Shown piece by piece: positions 34,992-45,300 of a stretch of DNA of 64,000 nucleotides. The position numbers and the translations under genes were made by a program. The stretch is from an uncultured Tateyamaria sp. (GTDB lineage Bacteria; Pseudomonadota; Alphaproteobacteria; Rhodobacterales; Rhodobacteraceae). Where the stretch lies: NCBI GenBank assembly GCA_905480645.1, contig CAJQRC010000017.1, positions 1 through 64,000 of the forward strand, read 5' to 3'. The notes beneath the pieces were generated by a model. The model was not told the origin of the DNA, ran no database searches, and saw only the letters and a list, made by a program, of their open reading frames with translations. Within the stretch, counting starts at the first letter, position 1; the number at the start of each line of letters is the position of its first letter.

Positions 34992-35527
34992 ATGTGTGCC
35001 TCATCGTCGACAATTGGGTCCGACCCATCCTCAGTTAAAGTCCCAGGAAGTCCTTCGGCGCCATTTCGGTACCATTCGACATATGTTTGGATTAGTCGGA
35101 TCAGCATTAGAGCATATCCCAGAACGAGTATTGTTTGAGGATAAAACTGATTTATTCCCAAACTTGGTGATGTTTCAGGGAAGCGCCAAAAAATACTGAG
35201 ATAATCTATACTGACTCGGATCATAAAGACGCAGAAAAGTGCCCACATGCAATCTGCCAAAATAATGATAGGGCGGCCAATGCGCTCTGGTAGCGACTTA
35301 ACTGCTACCATGATGCGGATATGAAAGCGCTCACGAACACACAATGATGCGCCTGTGTAAACAGCCCATACCATCGCCATCGAAGCTGTTTCTTCCGTCC
35401 AGTGCAATGCGACTTGGAACAAATATCTCGCAACCACCTGTGCAAATACGGCAACTGCTATTACTACAAGGCACGTGCAGCATATAAGCTCTTCGAAATG
35501 CCGTTCAAGCCACTTAAGAGCCACCAT
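34988..35527 (-). CDS. dctQ: TRAP transporter small permease
   Basis: About 179 residues with four membrane helices (LICCTCLVVIAVAVFAQVVARYLF, ETASMAMVWAVYTGASLCV, PIIILADCMWALFCVFMIRVSI, TILVLGYALMLIRLIQTYV). The DctQ motif around ARYLFQVALHWTEETASMAMVW is clear. The start at 35527 (MVALKWLERHFEE) has AAGGAC 7 nt upstream. The track start at 35635 would run back through the hairpin into dctP. It couples with DctM and lies behind a hairpin that separates it from the binding-protein gene. Confidence 0.9.
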   Translation of the reverse strand: MVALKWLERHFEELICCTCLVVIAVAVFAQVVARYLFQVALHWTEETASMAMVWAVYTGASLCVRERFHIRIMVAVKSLPERIGRPIIILADCMWALFCVFMIRVSIDYLSIFWRFPETSPSLGINQFYPQTILVLGYALMLIRLIQTYVEWYRNGAEGLPGTLTEDGSDPIVDDEAHI

Positions 35528-35557
35528 TAGGGATGTCCTTGACGTTTCAAACAAATA

Positions 35558-35584
35558 AAGAGGACCACGTGAAGTGGCCCTCTT
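35558..35584 (-). terminator. Intercistronic hairpin after dctP
   Basis: AAGAGG(G)CCAC - TTCAC - GTGG(T)CCTCTT on the minus strand, 11-bp arms with one mismatch, 10 bp after the dctP stop and followed by TATTTGTTT. Likely partial terminator giving more DctP than permease. Confidence 0.7.
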
Positions 35585-35594
35585 AAAATTTAGT

Positions 35595-36593
35595 TTAATC
35601 AGCGGCAGCTTGTATTCTGCCAACAAGTTCAACAAATTCTGGACCGCGTTGTTCAGAAAATTGAGCTTGAACGCCTTTTGCAGCTTCGACGAAGTCTGTT
35701 TTATCAGGCGTTGTCATGGCCATGCCGCCCTCTGTGGCCAGCCAATCACGAATCTCTTCCGTTTCGGTTGCAACCTGCTTTGCAAATTCTGTGCCAGCGT
35801 CGTTTGCGGCTCTGATAATTTGCTCACGTTGCTCGTCATTAAGTTTCTTCATAAAATTGTCAGAAGCAAACAAAGGTGCAAACGAAACAAAATGTTCAAG
35901 TATTACCAGATGTGGTTCAAACTCATAGAATTTCATATCGCGGATAAACGAGGTGCCGTTATCACCACCATCAACTGTACCAGTTTGTAGAGCCGTCGGT
36001 GTTTCGGACCATGCCAGCGGAACTGGGTTAGCCCCAAATGCTTCAAAAGTTGCAATCATAACTTCATTCTTAGGCACTCGAATTTTTAATCCGTCCATGT
36101 CAGCCATCGTATTTACTGCTCGAACTGAATTATAAAAATCCCGATACATTGCTGGGCCAAAAGCAAGCATATGAACACTGGTGTCTGCTTGTAATTTATC
36201 TTTCATTAATTGGCCAATTTCGCCATCCAAAACTTTTGCAAGGTGCTCTTTATTTTGGAAAATATATGGCAGCACAGTAACGTCCATAATCGGCCAGTGT
36301 GGTGAGATATTATTAGCCGTGATAAAAAATCCGTCAACAGTACCCAGTTGCATAGCTTTGAAGGCTTCATCTTCTGAACTAATTTGGTTGCAGCAACGCA
36401 ACTTCACATCAACCGTTCCGTTGGTGTAATCTTCGGCTTTTTCTTCAAAAATTTTGCCAAACCGGCCGTAAAGTGATTCCTCTGGGGCACCAAAACCAAC
36501 ATTCATTGTAATATCTGCCGCTAACGCAGAAGTGGCAGTTATGCCTGTGATGATGGCAGATGCTAACGCTCTTTTTAGATTCAACATGTTCAT
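35595..36593 (-). CDS. dctP: TRAP transporter substrate-binding protein
   Basis: About 332 residues with a signal peptide (LKRALASAIITGITATSALAAD). The DctP fold is supported by the Arg-containing MDGLKIRVPKNEVMIATFEAFGANPVPLAWSETPTALQTGTVDGGDNG, the segment whose Arg usually salt-bridges the ligand carboxylate. The start at 36593 has GGGAG 6 nt upstream. This RBS shares a 7-nt complement (CTCCCTG) with candidate sRNA B. First gene of the dctPQM-deacylase operon. It is divergent from a LysR gene that probably controls it. Confidence 0.93.
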   Translation of the reverse strand: MNMLNLKRALASAIITGITATSALAADITMNVGFGAPEESLYGRFGKIFEEKAEDYTNGTVDVKLRCCNQISSEDEAFKAMQLGTVDGFFITANNISPHWPIMDVTVLPYIFQNKEHLAKVLDGEIGQLMKDKLQADTSVHMLAFGPAMYRDFYNSVRAVNTMADMDGLKIRVPKNEVMIATFEAFGANPVPLAWSETPTALQTGTVDGGDNGTSFIRDMKFYEFEPHLVILEHFVSFAPLFASDNFMKKLNDEQREQIIRAANDAGTEFAKQVATETEEIRDWLATEGGMAMTTPDKTDFVEAAKGVQAQFSEQRGPEFVELVGRIQAAAD

Positions 36594-36618
36594 ATTAAAC
36601 TCCCTGTCTTTTATATTG

Positions 36619-36633
36619 ATACAAACTTTGCAT
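36619..36633. promoter_or_regulatory. LysR-type box ATACAAA-C-TTTGCAT
   Basis: Imperfect palindrome with one mismatch and a T-N11-A core (T36620 to A36632) in the 96-bp region between dctP and the divergent LysR gene. Typical geometry for a LysR recognition site. Confidence 0.45.
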
Positions 36634-36653
36634 AACAAAAATCACGTGTATAA

Positions 36654-36676
36654 TATCAAATAAGTCAGTTTTGATA
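36654..36676. promoter_or_regulatory. Inverted repeat TATCAAA-N9-TTTGATA
   Basis: Perfect 7-bp arms just upstream of the LysR ATG at 36690. The same half-site makes the palindrome 31071-31087 before allE. Possible second binding or autoregulatory site. Confidence 0.4.
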
Positions 36677-36689
36677 GAATTTGGGTATC

Positions 36690-37595
36690 ATGGGCATAGA
36701 TCTTCGACACTTTCGGTGTTTTGTAGCAGTTGCTGAAGAATTGCATTTTCATAAAGCAGCAAAGAGGCTTGGTGTGGCTCAACCGGCTCTAAGCCGGACT
36801 ATTCAGAATCTTGAACATTCACTCGGCGTTACCCTGTTTGTGCGTAGCAATCGAAATGTTGAAATTACAATTGCGGGACAATCTTTTTTGAAAGGGTGTA
36901 GGGAAATTCTGAATAGAACCCAACAAATTGTACAAGATGCTCAACGCGTGCATCAGGGCAAAATTGGAACTTTAAGGATTGGTTACACAGATAATGCGAT
37001 CAATGGTTATGCACCGGATTTATTAAAAAATTTTCAAAGATCTCAACCTGATATTGCGTTGCAACTGACCCATAGTGTTACTGCAAACCAATTGGCAGAG
37101 TTAGAGGAAGGGATCATTGATTTTGGGTTTGCGACTGGATCTGTAGCTCGCTCTGGTTTTAGTCATCTCTGTATTCAGCGTGAACTTTTTGTATGCATTG
37201 TTTATGAGGGGCATCCGTTTTTTGGTCGTGAAAGTGTTCATATCCGAGAGTTTTCTAATGAGGTAATGATACAGGGTACCCCAGAAAAATGGGAGCATTT
37301 CAATTCATATCTCACCCCTCTGTATCGCAAAGCTGGATTTGAACCTATTGTTTCCCAAATGGGCATGGCGACTTCAGATATCTTACGGTTGGTGGCATGT
37401 GGAATGGGGATTACAATCCTTACAGAGTCCGTGGCAGACATATTACCGCCGAAACTGAAGGCAATTCCATTGCAGGAGATAACAGATCAGCTGGAAACTA
37501 TCATTATTTGGCGCACAGATCAGACCAATAATGCCAAAGAGCACTTTGTTTCATTTCTAAAAAAGTCGCTATTTCCAGATACTCAATCCGTGTAA
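36690..37595 (+). CDS. LysR-family regulator of the TRAP/deacylase operon
   Basis: About 301 residues. The helix-turn-helix is DLRHFRCFVAVAEELHFHKAAKRLGVAQPALSRTIQNLEHSLGVTLFVRSNRNVEITIAG, followed by the LysR effector-binding domain. The ATG at 36690 (MGIDLRHFRCF) is the normal family start; the track start at 36681 is TTG. It is divergent from dctPQM and the deacylase-like gene, with two inverted repeats in the shared promoter region. Control of that operon is the natural inference; the inducer is unknown. Confidence 0.85.
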   Translation: MGIDLRHFRCFVAVAEELHFHKAAKRLGVAQPALSRTIQNLEHSLGVTLFVRSNRNVEITIAGQSFLKGCREILNRTQQIVQDAQRVHQGKIGTLRIGYTDNAINGYAPDLLKNFQRSQPDIALQLTHSVTANQLAELEEGIIDFGFATGSVARSGFSHLCIQRELFVCIVYEGHPFFGRESVHIREFSNEVMIQGTPEKWEHFNSYLTPLYRKAGFEPIVSQMGMATSDILRLVACGMGITILTESVADILPPKLKAIPLQEITDQLETIIIWRTDQTNNAKEHFVSFLKKSLFPDTQSV

Positions 37596-37620
37596 TATTG
37601 ACCTTATTTGTCATTCATAT

Positions 37621-38847
37621 TTAAAGTGGTTGATCACGCATAAGCCTTGGAAGATCCCCCGTTAAGCCAGCAGCTTCGCGAATGAATGTCCGCCTAAGGC
37701 CTGGCATGGCGTTTATAATACCCATCCCAATGTTGCGTAAACCTCGCAAAGATGGACTATCATTTGAAAACAGCCTGTTAAAAGTATCTGTCGCCAAGCT
37801 TAATGCAGTATTATCAAACCTACGCCATTCCTCATATCGAGACAGTACAGCAATACTACCAGCATCTTCGCCACGCCTTACCGCATCGATAATCACTTCT
37901 GCCAATGCTGCAATGTCTCGCATTCCAGCATTCAGGCCTTGCCCGGCAATTGGGTGAACTCCGTGCGCTGCATCCCCTATCAAAGCAACCCGCTCAGAAA
38001 TCAGGCGTTGTGTTACTGATAGCGACAACGGATAAGTATAGCGTTGACCTATCAGACTTATTTCACCCATAAAATCACCGAAGCGTGGTCGTAACATTGT
38101 GAGATATTCAGTATTGGAAAGTTTATTGAAAATTTCTGCGTTATGGGTGGTTTCACTCCAAACGATTGAACTTACATTATTTGGAAGTGGTAAGATAGCG
38201 AGTGGGCCGGGGGGCATAAAAAATTGGTGTGCAACGCCGTGATGAGGTTTTTCGTGGGCAATGGCGCAGACCAAGGCGGTTTGATCATAGTTCCAGCCAT
38301 TCCGTTTGATTTGTGCTCGCTTGGCTGTACCGCTACTCCGCCCGTCGGCACCAATTAAAAGTCCAGTAGTTAGTATTTTGCCTGTATTTAGCGTCACGCT
38401 CAAGTTGCTTGGGCTGGCTATTTGATTTGTTACCTTTTGCCCTGATAAATGGGTAATATTGAGGGATGCTTCCATTCCTTTAAGTAATGCGTGGCGCAAA
38501 TATCTGTCTTGCACCATGTAACCCATCGGCCCTTCTTCAATCTCGGCGTGATCGAAGTGCATAAAAAACGGCGAAGGCCCTTCGCCTGCACGGCCTTCAG
38601 TTACTTTAATTTCAAGAATTGGCTCACTTTGGCTTTTCACTTCGTCCCATATGCCAATACCGTTTAATAAACGCTGTGAGGTGAGTGCAATAGCATAACT
38701 ACGCCCATTAAAGGCAGCATTTTTACGCACTTTTTCTTTGAGGGCGTCGACGACTACCACCTTCAGACCTGTCTGAGCCAAGGCTAACGCTAGAATTGGG
38801 CCCGATAGGCCACCTCCAACAATCAGTATATCGCAGTCATTCTTCAT
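37621..38847 (-). CDS. FAD-dependent ubiquinone-biosynthesis-type hydroxylase (UbiH/UbiF/Coq6 family)
   Basis: About 408 residues. The FAD-binding motif is DILIVGGGLSGPILALALAQTGLKVVVVDA, with GRSYAIALTSQRLLNGIGIW, LLIGADGRSS and the second FAD motif GDAAHGVHPIAGQGLNAGMRD. These enzymes hydroxylate the ubiquinone ring; which position this one uses cannot be told. The track start at 39084 runs into the divergent amidase; the ATG at 38847 (MKNDCDILIVGGG) gives the normal N-terminus. No clear Shine-Dalgarno is seen. Convergent with the LysR gene at 36690. Confidence 0.88.
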   Translation of the reverse strand: MKNDCDILIVGGGLSGPILALALAQTGLKVVVVDALKEKVRKNAAFNGRSYAIALTSQRLLNGIGIWDEVKSQSEPILEIKVTEGRAGEGPSPFFMHFDHAEIEEGPMGYMVQDRYLRHALLKGMEASLNITHLSGQKVTNQIASPSNLSVTLNTGKILTTGLLIGADGRSSGTAKRAQIKRNGWNYDQTALVCAIAHEKPHHGVAHQFFMPPGPLAILPLPNNVSSIVWSETTHNAEIFNKLSNTEYLTMLRPRFGDFMGEISLIGQRYTYPLSLSVTQRLISERVALIGDAAHGVHPIAGQGLNAGMRDIAALAEVIIDAVRRGEDAGSIAVLSRYEEWRRFDNTALSLATDTFNRLFSNDSPSLRGLRNIGMGIINAMPGLRRTFIREAAGLTGDLPRLMRDQPL

Positions 38848-38956
38848 AGGGCACTTTTGACGATACTTTGCATAACCACCAATATGTTGGTGCACATGGG
38901 ATTGTCCATGTGCCAGCACGTCGCTACCGTTAAGATACTGGAATATGGAGGCTGCA

Positions 38957-40300
38957 ATGCAAGAGTGGTTAGACAAAAGTGCGACTGAATTGGGTGATGC
39001 AATTGGATCTGGTGAAGTTGACCCAGTTGAATTGACGCAGGCTTTTTTTGATAAAATTAAAGTGCATGAATTAAGTGACCGCATTTATGCTCGCCTCACG
39101 GAAGATCGTGCCTTTAATGAGGCTGAGGCGGCCCGAGAACGTGCTAAATTAGGGCAACGTCTTTCATGTTTGGATGGTGTGCCGATTAGTTGGAAAGATT
39201 TGTTTGATACGGCTGGAACGGCAACTGAGGCTGGTTCAAAATTATTAAAAGGTAGGGTCCCGGACAAAGACGCATTAGTACTGCGTAATGCATCCGCCTA
39301 TGGCTTAGTTTGTTTGGGAAAAACCCATATGAGTGAACTTGCGTTCTCTGGCCTTGGTTATAATCCGTCAACTGCGACGCCACCTTGTGTAAACGATTTT
39401 GATGCGGTGCCTGGTGGATCTTCTTCAGGTACGGCTGCCTCAATAGCTTTTGGTCTGGCGCCAGCAGGTATTGGATCTGATACGGGTGGTTCGGTGCGCA
39501 TTCCTGCAGCCTGGAACGATTTAGTGGGTTTGAAAACAACTACTGGGCGGTTATCTCTTGAGGGTTGTGTACCATTAAGTCTCAAATTTGATACTGTTGG
39601 TCCATTGGCCAAATCAGTAAGAGATGTGGCAGTTTTAATGTCGGTAATGGAAGGACGAAGATCATTTGATTTGCGCGGAGCTTCCTTAAAAGGTCGTCGA
39701 TTTGCCGCGCTACAGACAGTTGTTTTGGATGATATTCGGAACGCTCCCCTTACAGCGTATAATCAGGCCTTGGAGCAATTACAGGATGCTGGGGCGATTG
39801 TGGAAAAGGTTGAGGCTCCGGAGTTATCCGGTGAAAACGGTGCTATGGCGACTGCAGGCCCACTTTATCCCGGCGAAGTCTATGGACTATGGCGTGATGT
39901 CATCGAAGCTAACCCTGATGATATGTATTTTGAAATTTTAGAACGATTTCGTTTAGGTTCAAATTTCTCTGCTCCTGATTATAACTCTGCTTGGTCGCGC
40001 TTGGAGGCTGCGCGCCAAATTTGGAACGGACGTATGAATAGTTTCGATGCGGTTTTATCACCGTCATCGCCTATATTGCCACCTAATCTGGATCGCTTGA
40101 ATAAAGACAGTAAATATTACGTGACTGAAAATTTGTTGACTTTGCGCAATACACGTGTGGGGAACCTTTTAGGGTTGTGTGCGCTTACCATACCAACCGG
40201 AGTTCCAAGCTGTGGGATAATGCTGATGGGTGCACCACATAGTGACGAGGCTTTGTTGCGCGTTGGTATAGCCGCCGAAAAAGCACTGGTTAAATCTTAA
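38957..40300 (+). CDS. Amidase-signature-family amidase
   Basis: About 447 residues. The Ser-cisSer-Lys catalytic triad is visible: Lys in GVPISWKDLFDTAG, cis-Ser in GGSSSGTAASIAFG and the nucleophile Ser in GSDTGGSVRIPAAW. It hydrolyses an amide to acid and ammonia; substrate unknown, although relatives include AtzE/GatA-like enzymes. GGAGG lies 5 nt before the ATG at 38957, so this start is preferred to 38945. It starts the run amidase, aminotransferase, ftsK, lolA, which recurs in related alphaproteobacteria as far as I recall. Confidence 0.87.
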   Translation: MQEWLDKSATELGDAIGSGEVDPVELTQAFFDKIKVHELSDRIYARLTEDRAFNEAEAARERAKLGQRLSCLDGVPISWKDLFDTAGTATEAGSKLLKGRVPDKDALVLRNASAYGLVCLGKTHMSELAFSGLGYNPSTATPPCVNDFDAVPGGSSSGTAASIAFGLAPAGIGSDTGGSVRIPAAWNDLVGLKTTTGRLSLEGCVPLSLKFDTVGPLAKSVRDVAVLMSVMEGRRSFDLRGASLKGRRFAALQTVVLDDIRNAPLTAYNQALEQLQDAGAIVEKVEAPELSGENGAMATAGPLYPGEVYGLWRDVIEANPDDMYFEILERFRLGSNFSAPDYNSAWSRLEAARQIWNGRMNSFDAVLSPSSPILPPNLDRLNKDSKYYVTENLLTLRNTRVGNLLGLCALTIPTGVPSCGIMLMGAPHSDEALLRVGIAAEKALVKS

Positions 40301-40502
40301 GGTACTGAAATAATAAGATTTAATAATTATTTTCAACTTCAATTCGTAGGACCTTATTTTTTAACAAAAGATAAGAAGATAGAAAGTTTGGCGGATTTGC
40401 CACAAGGTCAGTATTTGATTTTGTTTTTCTGGACGCGGGAGCCGGCAATAGGCTATCCTGTTTAAAACGGGGCGATTACGATCCCGAACTTGAGGCAGTT
40501 TT

Positions 40503-41681
40503 ATGAAGTTTCCCGAGCGGTTTTCGAACCTTCCGGCTTATGCATTTCCGCGGTTGCGCGAACTTTTGGACATACATCCACCTGGCGGCGATGTAGTGCA
40601 CATGGCTATTGGTGAGCCGCAACATGCTTTCCCTGCTTGGGTTACTGATATAATTTCAGAGCATTCTGCTGGTTTTAATAAATACCCACCGAATGATGGT
40701 ATCCATGAATTGCGAAGTGCTTTTTGTAATTGGCTATTGCGTCGCTATGGTGTGAAACGGGATCCTGATACAAACGTTATGCCTTTGAATGGAACGCGAG
40801 AGGGTCTGTACAACGTGGCCATGGCTCTTTGTCCAGAGCAAAAAAACGGTCAACGCCCTGTCGTGTTGATGCCAAATCCATTTTATCAAGTTTACATGGT
40901 GGCAGCGATTTCGTCTGGAGCAGAACCGGTTTTAGTCCCAGCAACTGCAGCAACTGGGCATTTACCGGATTATGCATCAGTTGATCCTGAAATCTTAAAT
41001 CGGACGGTTGCGTGTTACATGTGTTCACCAGCCAACCCGCAAGGTGCTACTGCAGGCAATGACTATTGGTGCGATCTCGTAGCATTGGCAGAACAATATG
41101 ATTTTCAGATTTTTGCAGACGAATGTTATTCGGAAATTTACCGAGACACCCCGCCTGTTGGTATTTTAGAATGTTTAGATAATGCGCATCCCGAACGGGC
41201 TGTTGCTTTTCATTCGCTGTCAAAGCGCTCAAACCTCCCTGGGCTACGGTCTGGCTTTATTGTTGGTGGGCCAAATACTATTATAGAAATAAAAAAACTG
41301 CGCAATTATGCTGGAGCGCCATTGCCAACTCCATTGCAGTATGCCGCAGCGGCTGTTTGGGTTGACGAAATACATGTAAACCAGAACCGCGCCCAGTATC
41401 TCGAGAAGTACAAATTGGCAGACAAAATTTTAGGTGACGTGCCGGGCTATGTAGCACCGCATGCTGGCTTTTTCTTATGGTTGCCCGTTGAAGATGGAGA
41501 AGTAGCGGCGCTTAAGTTGTGGAAGGCTGTAGGGGTACGGGTTTTACCTGGCGCCTATCTGGCGCGTGAGATCGATGGGTTTAACCCCGGTGACAAATAT
41601 ATTCGAGTGGCATTAGTTGCTCCAAAGACAGAGACGGAGCGTGGCCTACGAGCAATTCGCGATGTTCTCTATACTCAATAA
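40503..41681 (+). CDS. dapC: Class I/II aminotransferase, DapC-like
   Basis: A 392-residue PLP enzyme. The PLP lysine is in [17 protein letters not shown]. Other fold-type I motifs are [36 protein letters not shown] and DECYSEIY. Closest in pattern to succinyldiaminopimelate aminotransferase of lysine and peptidoglycan synthesis; a general alpha-amino acid aminotransferase is the alternative. The ATG follows GAGGCAG in a 202-bp gap after the amidase, so it probably has its own promoter. It ends 13 bp before ftsK. Confidence 0.75.
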   Translation: MKFPERFSNLPAYAFPRLRELLDIHPPGGDVVHMAIGEPQHAFPAWVTDIISEHSAGFNKYPPNDGIHELRSAFCNWLLRRYGVKRDPDTNVMPLNGTREGLYNVAMALCPEQKNGQRPVVLMPNPFYQVYMVAAISSGAEPVLVPATAATGHLPDYASVDPEILNRTVACYMCSPANPQGATAGNDYWCDLVALAEQYDFQIFADECYSEIYRDTPPVGILECLDNAHPERAVAFHSLSKRSNLPGLRSGFIVGGPNTIIEIKKLRNYAGAPLPTPLQYAAAAVWVDEIHVNQNRAQYLEKYKLADKILGDVPGYVAPHAGFFLWLPVEDGEVAALKLWKAVGVRVLPGAYLAREIDGFNPGDKYIRVALVAPKTETERGLRAIRDVLYTQ

Positions 41682-41694
41682 AGACGAGGGAAGT

Positions 41695-44580
41695 ATGGCA
41701 TATCAGACACGACGAGATCCACTTTTTGATCATGGGATGCAGGCTGTTATAGAAAAGCGTGGTCGTGAATTAATTGGTGTTGTTCTGCTAATTGTAGGTA
41801 CAATGACAGCAGCGATGATGTTGAGTTACACACCAGATGACCCGAACTGGATGACATCTACGGATGCCCCAATCCAAAATTGGACGGGTCAAACTGGTGC
41901 TGCAATTGCTGGGACGCTGTTTATGATTGCGGGCTGGGGATTTTTTGGTATCCCTATTATTCTTCTGGCTTGGGGTGCGCGCTTTATTCTGAATTTGGGA
42001 ATTGGCCGAGCACTTGGTCGTCTGATTTTTGCACCAATTGCTATTGCTTTAGGAGCAATTTATGCATCGACTTTACAGCCCGGCCCTGAATGGATTTCAG
42101 CACATGCGTTTGGTCTTGGGGGTTTGTTTGGTGATACTGTTGCTAGCGTAATATTGACATTACTTCCGCTTGGATCAGCATTTTCTATTAAATTGGTATC
42201 CTTTTTAATGGGCGTTGGGATTTTGATTTTTGGTGCATTTGTAACCGGGTTTACCCGCCCTGAAGTACAAAGTGTGAGTCGGTTTTTGTTTATGGGTATT
42301 GTAATGGCTTACGCAGGTTTCATGACGTTGCTTGGCCTTGGTGCTAGTGGGGCCATACAAAGTGCGCGTGCAATGCAGGAGCGTAAGGCGGAGCGCCGGT
42401 CCGACCGAGAAACTGAAGAATTGGAACTGGAAGGCTGTGCGACAGATTCACAAGATCATGACGAATATGAGGAAGAGGTTGAAAAGCCAAGCCTGCTGGC
42501 CCGTATGCCAACACTCATTAAACGCGCAGTTCCGAGTTTAGAGGATGTTTTGGAGCCTCCATTTACAGAAAATTATAATGAGTTTAGTACAAATGAAGAA
42601 TTTGGTGAACAACGTATTAAGGCAAAGATTTCAGACGTTATTAAATCTAGGGTGCGGTCTAATCCAGCACTTCATGTCACCTCAGTTGCCCCGCTAAGTA
42701 AAGGTCGCGGTCGTGGTCCTGATCCGTTAGTTTTGAATACACACCCTCAAAACAATTTGCCGTCAGAGCCCCCCTTGACCTCTCCAATCTTAAGTCACGC
42801 GGAGGCATTCGAAACAGCACCTCATACCGGGTCAATTGATGCTCCAGTTGAGAATTGGATCGAAGATGATTCTATGTTCGACAATGAAGAGGTAAGCCTG
42901 CCTGAGTTAAACGATGGTGTTACGTCTGATGCGCAGCCTATCACATCAAAAATAATTATAACTGAACCTCGCAAGGTTGTGCAGCAACCATTGCGCAAGC
43001 CGGTGCAACCGAGTGCCCGTGCAAAAGCTGAAGCTCAGCCTGCTTTGCGGTTTGAAGACTCTCATCCAGGCTTTGAATTGCCACCGCTCAACTTGCTTGA
43101 AACCCCCATTGAAATTCAGCGACAACACCTAAGTGATGACGCATTGGAAGAAAACGCACGGATGTTGGAAAATGTGCTGGATGATTATGGTGTAAAAGGA
43201 GAGATCGTGGCGGTGCGTCCTGGACCAGTCGTCACAATGTACGAATTGGAACCCGCTCCTGGATTGAAGGCGTCGCGTGTTATTGGATTGGCAGATGATA
43301 TTGCCCGGTCTATGGCGGCTCTTTCTGCGCGCGTATCTACAGTTCCCGGTCGTTCTGTCATTGGAATAGAATTGCCTAACGAGAATCGTGAGAAGGTTGT
43401 ATTACGAGAAATTTTAGCAAGTAGGGACTTTGGTGACAGTAGAATGCGACTGCCTTTAGCCTTGGGCAAGGATATTGGTGGTGAAGCGGTTGTTGCGAAC
43501 CTCGCCAAAATGCCTCATTTGCTAATAGCAGGCACAACAGGCTCAGGTAAATCAGTTGCGATAAATACCATGATTTTATCGCTACTTTACAAGCTTAGTC
43601 CGGAAGAATGTCGGTTGATCATGATAGATCCCAAGATGCTGGAGTTAAGTGTTTATGACGGAATTCCTCACCTATTATCTCCAGTTGTAACAGACCCAAA
43701 GAAGGCAGTTGTTGCCTTAAAATGGACTGTTGGAGAGATGGAAGAGCGGTATCGCAAAATGTCTAAAATGGGCGTGCGCAATATTGAAGGGTACAATGGT
43801 CGCGTCCGCGAAGCATTGGCGAAAGATGAAATGTTCAGTCGTACAGTCCAGACCGGATTTGATGATGATACTGGTGAGCCAATCTTTGAAACTGAAGAAA
43901 TTATGCCAGAAGCACTCCCTTATATTGTCGTCATTGTCGATGAAATGGCTGATTTGATGATGGTTGCTGGCAAGGAGATTGAAGCTTGTATTCAGCGTTT
44001 AGCCCAAATGGCACGTGCTTCTGGCATTCATTTAATTATGGCCACCCAGCGTCCCTCTGTAGACGTAATTACTGGCACAATTAAGGCAAACTTCCCTACA
44101 AGGATATCGTTTCAGGTAACATCCAAAATCGATTCGCGTACAATTCTGGGCGAGATGGGTGCTGAACAGCTACTCGGTATGGGTGATATGCTTTACATGG
44201 CTGGAGGCGCCAAAATTACACGTTGTCATGGTCCATTCGTTAGTGATGAAGAAGTTGAAGAGGTTGTGAACCATCTTAAGGGTTTTGGCGCGCCAGCTTA
44301 TGTTTCGGATGTTGTTAAAGGTCCTTCAGAGGACAAAGAGAGTAGCATTGATCAGGTTCTTGGTCTTGGTGGAAACACAGATGGTGAAGATGCGTTGTAC
44401 GACACAGCCGTTGCCATCGTGATAAAAGATAGGAAATGTTCAACGAGCTACATTCAGCGTAAATTGGCGATTGGTTATAACAAGGCCGCTCGGCTTGTTG
44501 AGCAAATGGAAGATCAAGGCTTAGTCAGTCCTGCAAATCATGTTGGTAAGCGTGAGATCTTAGTTCCTGAAAATGGTTAA
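41695..44580 (+). CDS. ftsK: DNA translocase FtsK
   Basis: About 961 residues. The N-terminal membrane domain has four to five helices (residues 25-230). A low-complexity acidic linker follows (about 250-470). The RecA-like motor has Walker [19 protein letters not shown] and Walker [19 protein letters not shown]-terminal winged-helix gamma domain ([36 protein letters not shown]) should read KOPS sites. It pumps chromosome ends to the division septum and activates XerCD. GAGGG precedes the ATG at 41695; the longer track start overlaps the aminotransferase. Upstream of lolA by 123 bp. Confidence 0.97.
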   Translation: MAYQTRRDPLFDHGMQAVIEKRGRELIGVVLLIVGTMTAAMMLSYTPDDPNWMTSTDAPIQNWTGQTGAAIAGTLFMIAGWGFFGIPIILLAWGARFILNLGIGRALGRLIFAPIAIALGAIYASTLQPGPEWISAHAFGLGGLFGDTVASVILTLLPLGSAFSIKLVSFLMGVGILIFGAFVTGFTRPEVQSVSRFLFMGIVMAYAGFMTLLGLGASGAIQSARAMQERKAERRSDRETEELELEGCATDSQDHDEYEEEVEKPSLLARMPTLIKRAVPSLEDVLEPPFTENYNEFSTNEEFGEQRIKAKISDVIKSRVRSNPALHVTSVAPLSKGRGRGPDPLVLNTHPQNNLPSEPPLTSPILSHAEAFETAPHTGSIDAPVENWIEDDSMFDNEEVSLPELNDGVTSDAQPITSKIIITEPRKVVQQPLRKPVQPSARAKAEAQPALRFEDSHPGFELPPLNLLETPIEIQRQHLSDDALEENARMLENVLDDYGVKGEIVAVRPGPVVTMYELEPAPGLKASRVIGLADDIARSMAALSARVSTVPGRSVIGIELPNENREKVVLREILASRDFGDSRMRLPLALGKDIGGEAVVANLAKMPHLLIAGTTGSGKSVAINTMILSLLYKLSPEECRLIMIDPKMLELSVYDGIPHLLSPVVTDPKKAVVALKWTVGEMEERYRKMSKMGVRNIEGYNGRVREALAKDEMFSRTVQTGFDDDTGEPIFETEEIMPEALPYIVVIVDEMADLMMVAGKEIEACIQRLAQMARASGIHLIMATQRPSVDVITGTIKANFPTRISFQVTSKIDSRTILGEMGAEQLLGMGDMLYMAGGAKITRCHGPFVSDEEVEEVVNHLKGFGAPAYVSDVVKGPSEDKESSIDQVLGLGGNTDGEDALYDTAVAIVIKDRKCSTSYIQRKLAIGYNKAARLVEQMEDQGLVSPANHVGKREILVPENG

Positions 44581-44703
44581 TTTTGTTCAACCTAATTTGA
44601 TTAGGTTTTCAAATTAAAGCAGTTAATTTAAACAGAACATAGCTCATCAGAAACCGTCATTTTATATACAAAACAAGTTTGTTAGATTGGAAAAATAAGC
44701 CGT

Positions 44704-45300
44704 ATGATTCTTTTTGCACGTTTGATTATAGTAGTCTTTACAAGTTTTCTGGCGCAAATTTCCTTAGCTGATAAATTGCCATTAGCGCAAATTTCTAAAT
44801 ATTTGAATGATTTGAAAACAGTTGAGGGTAACTTTACTCAGGTCAATGACGATGGAACGATCAGCACTGGAATACTCTATATCAAACGGCCTGGTAAAAT
44901 GCGTTTAGAGTATGATCCCCCCAACAATGCGTTGGTCATAGCAAGTAACAAGGCAGTCTACATAATAGATAAAAAATCTAACCAAATGCCTGAGACTTAT
45001 CCGCTACGACGCACACCATTATCAATTATTTTAGCCCCTAATGTTAATTTATCTCGTCAAAAGATGGTTGTTGGCCACGATTATGATGGAACCGCTACAA
45101 TCATTACTGCACAGGATCCTAAAAATACAGAATACGGGAGTATTCTGATGAAATTCTCTGATGAGCCCGTTCAATTGCGTCAGTGGATTGTACGCGACAG
45201 TAGTGGTGGTGAGACGACCGTCGTTTTAGAGACTCTGACAACAGGAGTTAACCTATCAAACCGTCTTTTTGACCTACCAAGCCGCGAGCGAGAGAATTAA
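44704..45300 (+). CDS. lolA: Outer-membrane lipoprotein carrier protein LolA
   Basis: A 198-residue periplasmic protein with a signal peptide (MILFARLIIVVFTSFLAQISLA). The LolA core is LPLAQISKYLNDLKTVEGNFTQVNDDGTISTGILYIKRPGKMRLEYDPPNNALVIASN. It shuttles lipoproteins from LolCDE to the outer membrane. It follows ftsK, the conserved alphaproteobacterial order. Its TAA stop overlaps the stop of the convergent lytic transglycosylase gene by 2 bases, leaving no room for a terminator between them. Confidence 0.93.
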   Translation: MILFARLIIVVFTSFLAQISLADKLPLAQISKYLNDLKTVEGNFTQVNDDGTISTGILYIKRPGKMRLEYDPPNNALVIASNKAVYIIDKKSNQMPETYPLRRTPLSIILAPNVNLSRQKMVVGHDYDGTATIITAQDPKNTEYGSILMKFSDEPVQLRQWIVRDSSGGETTVVLETLTTGVNLSNRLFDLPSREREN

